Positions 26,917 through 35,928 are shown, numbered from the stretch's first letter. The stretch: 64,000 nt of DNA from Nocardioides alpinus (GCF_900112035.1 NZ_FOKC01000013.1:54092-118091); one strand, 5' to 3'. Numbers and translations: made by a program. Notes: generated from the letters alone by a model not told the origin.

Positions 26917-28062
26917 ATGAAGCGCGAGATCTACGACGAGGACCACGAGGCCTTCCGTGCCTCGGTCAAGCAGTTCCTGGACCGCGAGGTCACCCCGCAC
27001 CTCGAGTTGTACGCGGACCAGCACGGGCTCGACCGGGCCTTCTGGCTCGCGGCCGGCAAGCAGGGCTTCCTCGGCCTGGAGATCCCCGAGGAGCTCGGCG
27101 GCAGCGAGGCCGGCGACTACCGCTTCAACGCGGTGCTCACCGAGGAGCTCGCCAAGGTCAACATGACCCTGCCGAGCTGCGTCGGCATCCACGCCGACAT
27201 CACCGTCCCCTACCTCGTGCACCTCACCGACGACGAGCAGCGGGCGCGCTGGCTGCCCGGCTGCGCGAGCGGCGAGATCGTCACCGCGATCGGCATGACC
27301 GAGCCGGGCGGCGGCTCCGACCTCGCCAACCTCAGGACCACCGCCGTGCGCGACGGTGACGACTGGATCCTCAACGGCTCGAAGACCTTCATCACCAACG
27401 GCGGCTCCGCCGACATCGTGCTCGTCGCGGCCCGCACCAGCCCGGAGAAGAAGGCGAAGGGCATCTCGCTCTTCGCCGTCGACACCACCCTCGACGGCTT
27501 CAGCGTCGGTCGGGTGCTCGACAAGGTGGGCCAGGACGAGTCCGACACCGCCGAGCTCGCCTTCGACAACGTCCGGGTCTCCGGCGACGACCTCGTCGGT
27601 CCGCTCGACACGGGCTTCATCTCGATGATGCAGTTCCTGCCGCAGGAGCGCCTCGGCTCGGCGATCACCAACCTCGCCCACGCCAAGCAGATCCTCGAGG
27701 AGACGGTGCAGTACGCCAAGGACCGCCAGGCGTTCGGCCAGCCGATCGGCTCCTTCCAGAACACGCAGTTCCTGCTGGCGGACCTCGTCACGCGCGTCGA
27801 CGTCACCCAGGCGTACGTCGACCAGTGCGTCATCGCACACACCAAGAAGGACCTGACCCCGGTCGACGCGGCCAAGGCGAAGTGGTGGACCTCGCAGGTC
27901 CAGAACGACGTCCTCGACCACTGCGTCCAGGTGCACGGCGGCTACGGCTACATGAACGAGTACCGCGTGGCCCGCGCCTGGCGCGACGCCCGCGTCACCA
28001 AGATCTGGGCCGGCTCCAACGAGATCATGAAGATGCTGATCGGGCGCGACCTCGGCCTGTGA
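26917..28062 (+). CDS. acyl-CoA dehydrogenase
   Basis: A 381-aa FAD enzyme for the first oxidation step of beta-oxidation or branched-chain acyl-CoA breakdown. Family motifs are AIGMTEPGGGSDLANLRTTA, WILNGSKTFITNG, YAKDRQAFGQPIGSFQNTQF and VQVHGGYGYMNEYRVARAWRD. The common catalytic Glu before the C-terminal G-T/S is Ala here (IWAGSNEIM); instead E244 in FLPQERLGSA matches the catalytic Glu position of long-chain and isovaleryl-CoA dehydrogenases. This points to a long-chain or branched substrate. It is monocistronic, with a leaderless-type promoter. Confidence 0.92.
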   Translation: MKREIYDEDHEAFRASVKQFLDREVTPHLELYADQHGLDRAFWLAAGKQGFLGLEIPEELGGSEAGDYRFNAVLTEELAKVNMTLPSCVGIHADITVPYLVHLTDDEQRARWLPGCASGEIVTAIGMTEPGGGSDLANLRTTAVRDGDDWILNGSKTFITNGGSADIVLVAARTSPEKKAKGISLFAVDTTLDGFSVGRVLDKVGQDESDTAELAFDNVRVSGDDLVGPLDTGFISMMQFLPQERLGSAITNLAHAKQILEETVQYAKDRQAFGQPIGSFQNTQFLLADLVTRVDVTQAYVDQCVIAHTKKDLTPVDAAKAKWWTSQVQNDVLDHCVQVHGGYGYMNEYRVARAWRDARVTKIWAGSNEIMKMLIGRDLGL

Positions 28063-28134
28063 GACGAGCCTCTGCCGGTTGAGCGCAGGCTCACCTTCGT
28101 TGCACGGCGCCCGACGCAGGGCCAAGATCGAGGG

Positions 28135-28869
28135 GTGAGCCTCGAGATCGGCACCGACGAAGACCCGCAGCACTTCCACGACGAGATGGGCGAGCACGTC
28201 GGCTCGCGCCTCAACTGGCTGCGCGCGGGCGTCCTCGGCGCCAACGACGGCATCGTGTCCACCGCCGGTGTCGTCATGGGTGTGGCGGGCGCGACCGACG
28301 ACAGCGGGACGATCCTCATCGCCGGCATCGCCGCCCTCACCGCGGGCGCGCTGAGCATGGGCACCGGCGAGTACGTCTCGGTCAGCACGCAGCGCGACTC
28401 CGAGAAGTCCCTGCTCGGGCTGGAGGCCCGCGAGCTCACGCAGATGCCGGTCACCGAGGAGCGCGAGCTCGCCAAGATGTACGTCGACAAGGGCCTCTCG
28501 CCCGAGACCGCCGAGGTCGTGGCGCGCGAGCTCACCGAGCACGACGCCCTGCGCGCCCACGCCGACATCGAGTTCGGGATCGACCCCGACAACCTGACCA
28601 ACCCGTGGCACGCGGCCTGGGCGTCGATGATCGCCTTCACCGTCGGTGCGCTCCTCCCGCTGCTGGTCGTCGCGTTCGTGCCCGACGGCGTGCGCATCCT
28701 GGTGACGGTGCTCAGCGTGATGGCCGCGCTCGCGCTGACCGGGTTCGTCAGCGCGAGGATCGGCTTCAGCCCGCGGCTCCCGGCGGTCGTACGCAACATG
28801 GCGGGCGGCCTGCTCGCGATGGGTGTGACCTACCTGATCGGCATGCTCGCCGGCACCCAGCTCGGCTGA
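28135..28869 (+). CDS. VIT1/CCC1 family transporter
   Basis: A 244-aa membrane protein of the vacuolar iron transporter family. The N-terminal helix carries NWLRAGVLGANDGIVSTAGVV, the family signature, followed by GALSMGTGEYVSVSTQRDSE. A charged cytosolic helix region (about residues 85-150, rich in E/D/H) would bind metal, and the last 90 residues hold three further membrane helices. Bacterial members probably export Fe2+ or Mn2+. The GTG start follows GAGGG. The gene's stop codon lies at the edge of the 32-bp repeat array. Confidence 0.9.
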   Translation: MSLEIGTDEDPQHFHDEMGEHVGSRLNWLRAGVLGANDGIVSTAGVVMGVAGATDDSGTILIAGIAALTAGALSMGTGEYVSVSTQRDSEKSLLGLEARELTQMPVTEERELAKMYVDKGLSPETAEVVARELTEHDALRAHADIEFGIDPDNLTNPWHAAWASMIAFTVGALLPLLVVAFVPDGVRILVTVLSVMAALALTGFVSARIGFSPRLPAVVRNMAGGLLAMGVTYLIGMLAGTQLG

Positions 28870-28954
28870 CCTGTCGCTTGCGTGCACGACAACCACGCCG
28901 ACCTGACGCTTACGTACGCGACAACCGTGCCGACCTGACGCTTACGTGCACGGC
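28868..28954 (+). repeat. 32-bp repeats, left arm (about 2.7 units)
   Basis: Units at 28868-28899, 28900-28931 and 28932-28954 (partial) share the core GCCGACCTGACGCTTACG. Period is 32 bp. The core is the reverse complement of the units that follow, so the two arms meet head to head at about 28954/28955. The first unit overlaps the stop of the transporter gene. Confidence 0.8.
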
Positions 28955-29146
28955 GCGTGCGGAGAAGCGTCAACTCGGCGGCCCCTGCGTGCGCACAAGC
29001 GTCAACTCGGCGGCCCCTGCGTGCGCACAAGCGTCAACTCGGCGGCCCCTGCGTGCGCACAAGCGTCAACTCGGCGGCCCCTGCGTGCGCACAAGCGTCA
29101 GCTCGGCGGCCCTTGCGTGCGCACGAGCGTCAGGTCGGCGTGTGCC
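28955..29146 (-). repeat. 32-bp tandem repeats, right arm (6 units)
   Basis: Six contiguous 32-bp units begin at 28955, 28987, 29019, 29051, 29083 and 29115. The middle units are identical or nearly so (GCGTGCGCACAAGCGTCAAC then TCGGCGGCCCCT); the outer two are diverged. The last unit overlaps the 3' end of the kinase gene that stops at 29130. There are no spacers, so this is not a CRISPR. The junction with the left arm can form a long imperfect hairpin (28930-28979) that could end transcription from both sides. Confidence 0.85.
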
Positions 29147-29996
29147 AGGTGTCGACCAGGCGCAGGCACCAGTCGAGGTGGCGGCCGGGATGGCCCGCCA
29201 GGCAGCTCGCGGTGACGAGGCCGTAGGCCGCGCGGTAGAGCACGAGCACCTCCGGCTCGTGGCCGAACCGCACGACCGCCAGCTGGTCGAAGTCGGCCGT
29301 GGCGCCGGCGGCGCGCGGCCCGAACATGTCCTGCAGCGCAGCGGCGACGGCCGCGTCGAACGCGGGGTCGCCGACCGTGGAGATGTAGCCGAAGTCGAGC
29401 AGGCCGACCGGCCGGTCACCCTCGACCAGCACGTGGGCATGGCCGAGGTCTCCGTGCACCAGCCGCGGCGGCACCAGCGCCAGGGACCGGAGGGCGTCGG
29501 CCATGCGGTCCGCCACGTCCTCGCGCAGCGCCGGACCGAGCAGTGCGGCGCGGCGCTGGACGAGCGCAGCGAGCGAGGCGCCGAACGGCACGTCGGGATC
29601 GAACGGCGGCTCGCCGTCGGGGACGGGCAGGACGGCGAGGTCCGGTGTCGCGGGCACCTGCGCGAGGGCCTCCAGCACGTCGAGCACCGCGCGGGGTCCG
29701 GGCGAGGCCGCGGGTGCTCCCCGCAGGCGACGGTGGACGGTGACCACGCGCCCGGCCACCTCCTCGACCGCGAGGATGCGGGGCACGGACAGCGATGCAC
29801 CCGCCCGGTCGAGCCCGACCTCGACGGCGTCGTAGAAGGTGCGCAGCCGCTCGACCTCCGCCCGCGGACGCCGGTCCCACAGCTTCACCACGTGCTCGTC
29901 GTCGAGGGCCGCGACGACTCCCTCCATCCCGCGCCCCACCTCGTGGGTGACCGCGAGACCCGCTGCCCGCATCGTGGCCAGGGGGTCGGTGGTCAC
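29130..29996 (-). CDS. APH-fold small-molecule kinase
   Basis: A 288-aa protein with the aminoglycoside/choline kinase fold: EVGRGMEGVVAAL (nucleotide loop), VVKLWDRRP (ATP lysine), catalytic loop LVHGDLGHAHVLVE, and LLDFGYISTVGDP for metal binding. The GTG start overlaps the stop of the GH13 gene (GTGA), so the two are translated together and it belongs to the maltodextrin operon. I infer a sugar or sugar-derived substrate rather than an antibiotic. Maltokinases share this fold but are longer (about 450 aa). The 3' end lies inside the 32-bp repeat array. Confidence 0.8.
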   Translation of the reverse strand: MTTDPLATMRAAGLAVTHEVGRGMEGVVAALDDEHVVKLWDRRPRAEVERLRTFYDAVEVGLDRAGASLSVPRILAVEEVAGRVVTVHRRLRGAPAASPGPRAVLDVLEALAQVPATPDLAVLPVPDGEPPFDPDVPFGASLAALVQRRAALLGPALREDVADRMADALRSLALVPPRLVHGDLGHAHVLVEGDRPVGLLDFGYISTVGDPAFDAAVAAALQDMFGPRAAGATADFDQLAVVRFGHEPEVLVLYRAAYGLVTASCLAGHPGRHLDWCLRLVDTWHTPT

Positions 29997-31882
29997 CGGA
30001 CCTCGTGCAGGGACACCCCGGCGTCGCCGGGAAGCACCAGCACACCGCCGGCGGTCGCCACCGGCGCTCCGAGGAGGGTGTCGAGCGCGACGTCCGGACC
30101 GAGCGCGTGCAGGGGCAGCTCGACCGGCTGGGTCGGCTGCCTGACGGCGTGGACCAGCAACGTCTCGTCGGGGTGCTCGCGCAGGAAGGTCATCGAGTCC
30201 TCACCGGCGTGCAGCCAGCGCAGGCCCCCGCGCCGCAGGGCCACGTGCTCGCGCCGCAGCCCGATCCAGAGCCGGTAGGCCTCGAAGGTCGGCCGGTCCC
30301 ACGTCTCGAGGCGGTCCCACGGGTACGGCGTACGCGCGTGCTCGCCGTCGACGGCGGTCAGCCCGAGCTCGTCGCCCATGAAGACGACCGGCACCCCCGG
30401 CATCGTCATCTGCAGACCGAGGCCGACCAGGTGCCGGTCGCGGCCCTCCCCCGCGAGGTCTGTGCCGCCGTCCGTGCCCCCGCCGGTGACGGTGCGGAAG
30501 CGCGGGGTGTCGTGGGAGTCGAGGTGCATCGTCGAGCCCTGCCACACGGTCCACGGGATCGAGCCGTGCACGTCGCGCATCGTCTCCACCGCGGCGGTCG
30601 CCGGGAGCACCGGGATGTCGACCGGCAGTCCGAGGTAGTCCAGACCGTGCGGCAGGCCCGGGCCCGCGGGCGAGCCGCCGTTGAGCCAGCACCACACCGG
30701 GCGGGTGAAGCCCGCGTAGTCCATGGTGCCGTGCCAGCCGGGGCCGGTGAGGTCGGACGTGGCGTCGTGGCCGTGCTCGGCGAGCAGCCAGCCGCTGTCG
30801 TCGACCTCGTCGATCGTGCGGCGCAGGGCCTGGGCCACGACGTGCGCGAGGTCGTCGGCACCCATCCGGCCCGTCATGTTGGCCACGTCGACGCGCCAGC
30901 CGTCCAGACCGCGGCGCAGCCAGTGCGCCGCCACCGAGTCGGGTCCGGCGTAGAGCCGACGTGCCAGCTCGGCGGAGGTGTGGTCCAGCTTGGGCAGGCT
31001 CGCGATGTCGAGCCAGGCGGCGTAGCCCTGCTCGTAGGCGTCCGCGAAGCGGTAGAAGGAGCGCTCCGGCGACGACGGGTCCTCCTGGGCGCGCACGAAC
31101 CAGTCGTGGTGCTCACCGGTGTGGTTGGTCGTGAGGTCGCCGACGAGACGCAGGCCGCGGCCGTGCACCGCGTCGACCAGCCGCTCCAGCGCCTCGTCGC
31201 CCCCGAGCAGCGGATCGACCCGGTCGAAGGAGACCGCGTCGTAGCGATGGGTGGACCAGGCCTCGAAGACGGGCGTCAGGTACAGCAGGGTCGCGCCCAC
31301 CAGGTCCAGGTGGTCGAGGTGCTCGGCGACGCCGTCGAGGGTGCCGCCGTACCACTGGTAGGGCACGTCGGGCCCCTTGTGCACGACGGGTTGGTCCCAG
31401 TCGCACGCGATGGCCCAGTCCGGCAGGGGTGCGGTCGGCTCGGTGCGGCCGAAGCGGTCGGGGAACACCTGGTAGCCGACCTGGTCCGGCACCCAGTCGG
31501 GCAGCCGGTGCTCGGTGCTGATCCGGAAGTCGCCGCTGTCGGTGACGTCCCGGGCGTGCACGCCCGTGGCGGTGAGCCAACGGAAGTCCTCGGGGCCTCG
31601 CGAGACGAGGAAGCGGTAGGACGTGAGGGTGTTGACCAGCCGCAGACGGACCTCCCACCACGTGGCGGAACCGTCGTCGGCGACCTGCTCGGCGCGGCCG
31701 ATCGCCGGCTCGCCGTCGCGGACGGCACGGAGGACGACCTCGCTGGCACCGACCGATCCGTCGAGGGCGTGGGGCACCCGTACGCGCAGGGTGACGTCGT
31801 CGCCGAGCGCCGGGCGCTCGCTGTCGACGTAGAGGGGCGAGCCGTCGTGATGAGGGTCGAGGGGATCGGGTGCACTGGCCAT
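29993..31882 (-). CDS. GH13 alpha-glucan hydrolase (neopullulanase/cyclomaltodextrinase-like)
   Basis: A 629-aa glycoside hydrolase of family 13. An N-terminal beta-sandwich (about 1-125) resembles the domain of maltogenic amylases and neopullulanases. The barrel carries DLTTNHTGEHHDWF, the nucleophile D332 in GWRVDVAN, the acid/base E369 in LLAEHGHD and D458 in HLDSHDTPRFR. A short C-terminal beta domain follows. No signal peptide is seen, so it would cut imported maltodextrins in the cytosol. It starts 12 bp after malG and overlaps the kinase gene by 4 bp. Confidence 0.92.
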   Translation of the reverse strand: MASAPDPLDPHHDGSPLYVDSERPALGDDVTLRVRVPHALDGSVGASEVVLRAVRDGEPAIGRAEQVADDGSATWWEVRLRLVNTLTSYRFLVSRGPEDFRWLTATGVHARDVTDSGDFRISTEHRLPDWVPDQVGYQVFPDRFGRTEPTAPLPDWAIACDWDQPVVHKGPDVPYQWYGGTLDGVAEHLDHLDLVGATLLYLTPVFEAWSTHRYDAVSFDRVDPLLGGDEALERLVDAVHGRGLRLVGDLTTNHTGEHHDWFVRAQEDPSSPERSFYRFADAYEQGYAAWLDIASLPKLDHTSAELARRLYAGPDSVAAHWLRRGLDGWRVDVANMTGRMGADDLAHVVAQALRRTIDEVDDSGWLLAEHGHDATSDLTGPGWHGTMDYAGFTRPVWCWLNGGSPAGPGLPHGLDYLGLPVDIPVLPATAAVETMRDVHGSIPWTVWQGSTMHLDSHDTPRFRTVTGGGTDGGTDLAGEGRDRHLVGLGLQMTMPGVPVVFMGDELGLTAVDGEHARTPYPWDRLETWDRPTFEAYRLWIGLRREHVALRRGGLRWLHAGEDSMTFLREHPDETLLVHAVRQPTQPVELPLHALGPDVALDTLLGAPVATAGGVLVLPGDAGVSLHEVR

Positions 31883-31894
31883 GTGCCGGGCGCC

Positions 31895-32854
31895 TCAGCC
31901 CTTGACGCCGCCGGCGGTGATGCCGCCGACGATGAACTTCTGGAGGTAGAGGAAGAGGATCACCACGGGGATGGCGGTCATGATCGAGCCGGCCGCGAAG
32001 ACCCCGAGGTTGTTGGAGCGGTCGGCGTCGATGAGGCCGTAGAGCCCCGTGGCCAGTGTCTTGTTGCCGGAGTCGCGCAGGAAGATCGACGCCATCAGGA
32101 ACTCGCCGATCACGCCGACGAAGACCAGCAGGCCGCACACCGCGAGGATCGGACGCACCAGCGGCAGGATGATCCGGAAGAACACCTGCACGTGGCTGGC
32201 GCCGTCGAGCATCGCCGCCTCGTCGAGCGACATCGGGATCGAGTCGAAGAAGCCCTTGATCAGCCACACCTGGCCGAGCGAGCCGCCGCACATCATCAGG
32301 ATGTAGCCGGGCAGGGTGTCGAGCCCGATCGCCGGGATGACCGCGCCGATGTCGGTGAACATCAGGTACAGCGCCACCGCGGCGAGGAACTGCGGGAACA
32401 TCTGGATGAGGAGCAGCGCGAGCAGCCCACCGCGGCGGCCGGTGAAACGGAACCGGCTGAACGCGAAGGCCGCGAGGGCACTGAACAACAGCTGCACGAA
32501 GACGACGCACACGCACACGATGAGGCTGTTGCGGGCCCAGGTGCCGAAGGGCTGCTCGTCGAGGAGCGTGGTGAAGTTGGTCAGGCTGAACGACTGGGGG
32601 ATGAGCGTCGAGGTGACGACGTTGCCCAGCGGGTTGAGCGAGGCCGAGAGCAGGTAGGACACCGGGAAGAGGGCCCACACCACGGCGATCATCCCGACGA
32701 CGTGTCGCCAGCCGACCTCTCGGAACCACCGGCCCGGCCCGAGCTTGACCTTCGGAGCGCGGTCACCGCCGCGTCGTCCTCGGCCCGCCCCCTGGGCGGT
32801 GGTGGGTTCCTCGACGATCGTGGTGCCCGGCGGCGGGCCCTGGACCTGGGTCAT
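31895..32854 (-). CDS. malG: maltodextrin ABC transporter permease (MalG)
   Basis: A 319-aa inner-membrane permease with six hydrophobic segments, after a 45-residue hydrophilic N-terminus. The EAA loop EAAMLDGASHVQVFFRIILP (cytosolic, contacts the ATPase) is well kept, and QMFPQFLAAVALY and NPLGNVVTSTLIP are typical of MalG. It pairs with MalF and the binding protein. The start lies one base after the malF stop, so translation is coupled. There is no malK in the window; actinobacteria often use one shared ATPase (MsiK) for several sugar importers. Confidence 0.93.
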   Translation of the reverse strand: MTQVQGPPPGTTIVEEPTTAQGAGRGRRGGDRAPKVKLGPGRWFREVGWRHVVGMIAVVWALFPVSYLLSASLNPLGNVVTSTLIPQSFSLTNFTTLLDEQPFGTWARNSLIVCVCVVFVQLLFSALAAFAFSRFRFTGRRGGLLALLLIQMFPQFLAAVALYLMFTDIGAVIPAIGLDTLPGYILMMCGGSLGQVWLIKGFFDSIPMSLDEAAMLDGASHVQVFFRIILPLVRPILAVCGLLVFVGVIGEFLMASIFLRDSGNKTLATGLYGLIDADRSNNLGVFAAGSIMTAIPVVILFLYLQKFIVGGITAGGVKG

Positions 32855-32855
32855 G

Positions 32856-34472
32856 TCAGTTCACATCCTCGAGCGAGCGGGTGGCGCGGAACTGCAGGGC
32901 GGCGATGATGCCGGTGATGACGAAGAGCACGACGGACACGGCGGAGGCGAAGCCGATCTGCACACCGCCGGCCCCGAAGGCCAGGCGGTAGGTGTAGCTG
33001 ATCAGGATGTCGGTGCCACCCGCCGTCGGGTTGTCCGGACTGAACGGTCCACCTCCGGTGAGGAGGTAGATCGCGCCGAAGTTGTTGAAGTTGAAGGCGA
33101 AGGTCGCGACCAGCAGCGGCGCGACGGTGACCAGCAGCAGCGGGAAGGTGATCCGGCGGAAGCCCGCGAATCCGCTGGCTCCGTCGATGCGGGCCGCCTC
33201 GGTCAGGTCCTCCGGGATCGCCTGGAGCGCGCCGGTGGCGACGAGGAACATGTAGGGGAAGCCCATCCAGAGGTTCGTCAGCAGCACGGCGATCTTGGCG
33301 GTCGTGGCGCCGCCGAACCAGTTGACGTTCAACCCGGTGATGTCGTTGATGAGCCCGAAGTCCTGGTTGTAGAAGCTGGACCAGAGCAGCAGCGAGATGA
33401 AGCCCGGGATCGCGTAGGGAAGGATCAGCAGCGCGCGGTAGATCTTCTGCCCGCGCACCCGCGGGTCGTTGAGCGTGACCGCGAAGACCAGGCCGAGCAG
33501 GAACGTCCCGACGACCGACAGGGTCGCGAAGACGAAGGTCCACACGAAGATGCCGAAGAAGCTGCTGCTGATCCGGCTGTCGGTGAAGATCCGCTCGTAG
33601 TTGGCCGTGCCGACGTTGGCCGTCCACGACTGGTCGGAGATCCGCTCGCCGGCCTCGTCGACGAAGTACTCGCGGTCGCCCACCTGCTCCGCCGTGTAGA
33701 CGGCGTCGCTGGTGGTGTCGGTGATCGTGTCGGCGTCCTCGTCGTAGACGAGCGTGGGCGCGCCCTCGAAGGCCTCGCTCGTGCCGTCGCGCACGATGAA
33801 GCTTCCGCTCTCGGTGGGGATCGCGATCTCGTCGAGCTCTGCCGCGGCCGCACTGATCTGCTTGATGTTGAGCACCGTGTAGCCGTCGACCGCGGTGACA
33901 CGCCCGTTGTCGAGCGTGACCCCGTCCGGGTCCGACTCGAGGCCGTCGGCCGTGCCCTCGAACACCGCCTCGGGGTCGTCCTGCGGCACCAGGAAGTAGG
34001 TGAACGGCCCGGACGTCGGGTCACCGTCGGTGGCGATGGTGAGGTTGTACTGCGGGGAGTCGTCGGACCGGGTGACCGAGGCGCCGACGATCTGGTCGAC
34101 GGTCGTCTGCTTGTCGTTGCGGGTGCCGTCGCCGTAGTTGGTGAACGAGGTCTGCGCGGTCAGCACGATCGGGTAGACCACGAACAGTGCGAGCATCAGC
34201 GTGCCCGGCACGAGGTACTTGGCGGGCAGCGCCCGCCCGGTGGCGTACGTCGCCACGAGGATCGCGGTGATCGCCCAGATGGCGACGAGGAAGAACCAGG
34301 ACTCCTCGCCGACGAGGGCGGGCGTCAGGGCGATGGCGGTGCCGATCACGACACCGAGGAAGAGCACCTTCACCAGCAGCGCGGGGATGCCGTCGCGGCC
34401 GGGCTTGGTCAGGCGGTCGCGGAGCCCGGATCGGGAGCCGTCAGCGTCGGAGGGGTCGTGCAGGTCCGCCAT
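32856..34472 (-). CDS. malF: maltodextrin ABC transporter permease (MalF)
   Basis: A 538-aa permease. It has membrane helices near the N-terminus (about 32-120), then an extracytoplasmic insert of about 200 residues (130-320) rich in D, T and S, then six helices with the EAA loop EAARIDGASGFAGFRRITFP. A large insert before the core is also seen in enterobacterial MalF, where it touches the binding protein. The sequence GGPFSPDNPTAGGTDILISY in the last loop is typical. It is cotranscribed with malE upstream and malG downstream. Confidence 0.93.
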   Translation of the reverse strand: MADLHDPSDADGSRSGLRDRLTKPGRDGIPALLVKVLFLGVVIGTAIALTPALVGEESWFFLVAIWAITAILVATYATGRALPAKYLVPGTLMLALFVVYPIVLTAQTSFTNYGDGTRNDKQTTVDQIVGASVTRSDDSPQYNLTIATDGDPTSGPFTYFLVPQDDPEAVFEGTADGLESDPDGVTLDNGRVTAVDGYTVLNIKQISAAAAELDEIAIPTESGSFIVRDGTSEAFEGAPTLVYDEDADTITDTTSDAVYTAEQVGDREYFVDEAGERISDQSWTANVGTANYERIFTDSRISSSFFGIFVWTFVFATLSVVGTFLLGLVFAVTLNDPRVRGQKIYRALLILPYAIPGFISLLLWSSFYNQDFGLINDITGLNVNWFGGATTAKIAVLLTNLWMGFPYMFLVATGALQAIPEDLTEAARIDGASGFAGFRRITFPLLLVTVAPLLVATFAFNFNNFGAIYLLTGGGPFSPDNPTAGGTDILISYTYRLAFGAGGVQIGFASAVSVVLFVITGIIAALQFRATRSLEDVN

Positions 34473-34584
34473 GTGAGTTCCCCTTCACGGGTCCGAGCGG
34501 GGCCGGGTGGTCGTGGAGCGTCCGGGCGCGGGAGGCCGTCCCGGGGACGACAGTCGCCGCCCCCGGGATGGTTCCCCCATGGCC

Positions 34585-35871
34585 TCAGCCGGCGTCGGCG
34601 ATCGCCTTGTTGATGGTGTCTCCGGCGGAGGTGATGGTGGACACCGGGTCCTTGCCGCTGACGATGGCGGAGTAGGCCTTGCCGAGCGGCTCCCAGACCG
34701 ACGCCATGGCGGGGATCGCGGGCATCGGGGCGGCCCCGTTGGCGGCCTCGGTGAACACCGCGAGGTCGGGGTCGTCGACCTGGTCCTGCACGGAGGTCAT
34801 CGCGGGCGGCAGCTGCGTGCCCTCGAAGAGGGTCAGCATGGCCTCCTCGTTGTTGACGCCGTTGTTGACGAACTCCTGGGCGATGTCCTTGTTCTTGCCG
34901 TTGGCCGCGACCATGAACGCCTGGGCACCCATGAACGGCGATGCCTCCTGCTGTCCGTCGAAGCCCGGCACCGGCTGGATGGCGTAGTCGAAGCCGGCGT
35001 CCTTGACGTCGGCGAGGGCCCACGGGCCGGAGACCAGGTAGGCGGCCTTGCCGCTGGTGAAGAGGGCGATGGAGTTGTCACTGCTGATCGAGGTGCGCAG
35101 CACCTTGGCCTTGGCCAGGCGGGAGATCTGCTCGGCCGCCTTGACCGATCCCTCCTTGCCGATGCCGACGTCCTCGGCGTCGTAGCCGGTCGCGTCGTCG
35201 TAGGCGAAGATGTAGCCGCCGAACGAGGTGAGGATCGGCTCCATGTGGTAGGCGTCGCCGAGCTCGCCGACCGGCAGGTTGAGGGCCGATTCGACCTTGC
35301 CCGACTTCACGGCCGCCGTGCCGGCGGCGATCGCGTCGTCCATCGTCGCGGGCTCGTCGGGCACGACCTCGGTGTTGCGGTAGAGCGCGAGGGCCTCGAT
35401 GCCGTAGGGCACGCCGTAGAGCTTGCCGTCGTACGTCGTGGCCTGCACTGCCTTCTCGGAGTAGCCGGAGAGCTCCTCCGGGGTCAGGTTGAGCGGGTCG
35501 ATCGCGCCGTTCTGGACGAGGTTGCCCATCCAGTCGTGGGCACCGACGACCACGTCGGGACCGTTGCCGGCGGCGTCGGCGGTGACGAAGCTGCCCTGCA
35601 GGTCCTCGGAGATGGCCTGGACCTTGACGGTGATGCCGTTGGCCTCGCCGAACGTCTCGGCGACCTCCGTCACGGCGTCGATCTTGAGGGAGTCGGTCCA
35701 GACGAGCAGGTCGGCGTCGCCGCCTCCTCCGCCGGCGTCCGAGCTCGGGGTCGTGGTGCTTTCGGCGTCGGTGGACTCGGACTCGGAGCCGGATCCACCT
35801 CCGCACGCCGCGGCGGTCATGACGAGCATGAGGGCGGCTGCTGGGCCGAAGGTGCGGGCGAATCGGCGCAT
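34585..35871 (-). CDS. malE: maltodextrin-binding lipoprotein (MalE)
   Basis: A 428-aa solute-binding lipoprotein. The signal peptide ends in a lipobox-like TAAAC-GGG, followed by a serine/threonine/aspartate/glycine linker and a mature domain beginning DLLVWTDSLKIDAV. Binding-protein motifs include VVVGAHDWMGNLVQNGAI, LYGVPYGIEALALYRN and AYLVSGPWALADVK, all typical of maltose/maltodextrin proteins. It is tethered outside the membrane and delivers sugar to MalFG. It is first in the operon. TTGCAA operator half-sites lie about 58-93 bp upstream of its start. Confidence 0.93.
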   Translation of the reverse strand: MRRFARTFGPAAALMLVMTAAACGGGSGSESESTDAESTTTPSSDAGGGGGDADLLVWTDSLKIDAVTEVAETFGEANGITVKVQAISEDLQGSFVTADAAGNGPDVVVGAHDWMGNLVQNGAIDPLNLTPEELSGYSEKAVQATTYDGKLYGVPYGIEALALYRNTEVVPDEPATMDDAIAAGTAAVKSGKVESALNLPVGELGDAYHMEPILTSFGGYIFAYDDATGYDAEDVGIGKEGSVKAAEQISRLAKAKVLRTSISSDNSIALFTSGKAAYLVSGPWALADVKDAGFDYAIQPVPGFDGQQEASPFMGAQAFMVAANGKNKDIAQEFVNNGVNNEEAMLTLFEGTQLPPAMTSVQDQVDDPDLAVFTEAANGAAPMPAIPAMASVWEPLGKAYSAIVSGKDPVSTITSAGDTINKAIADAG

Positions 35872-35928
35872 CTGGGGGTCCTCCCGAAGAGGTGTCAGTG
35901 TGAGGGACGCCACACCGTAACAAAGCCC

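Noticed and set aside
28955..29146. CRISPR array
   Set aside because: The 32-bp units are directly contiguous with no spacers, and no cas genes are near.
29130..29996. Aminoglycoside resistance gene
   Set aside because: The fold is shared, but coupling to the GH13 gene in a sugar operon makes a metabolic kinase more likely.
34473..34584. Strong intercistronic terminator between malE and malF
   Set aside because: Only short GC-rich stems (for example GTCC-CCG-GGAC) are seen, with no U-run; too weak to call.
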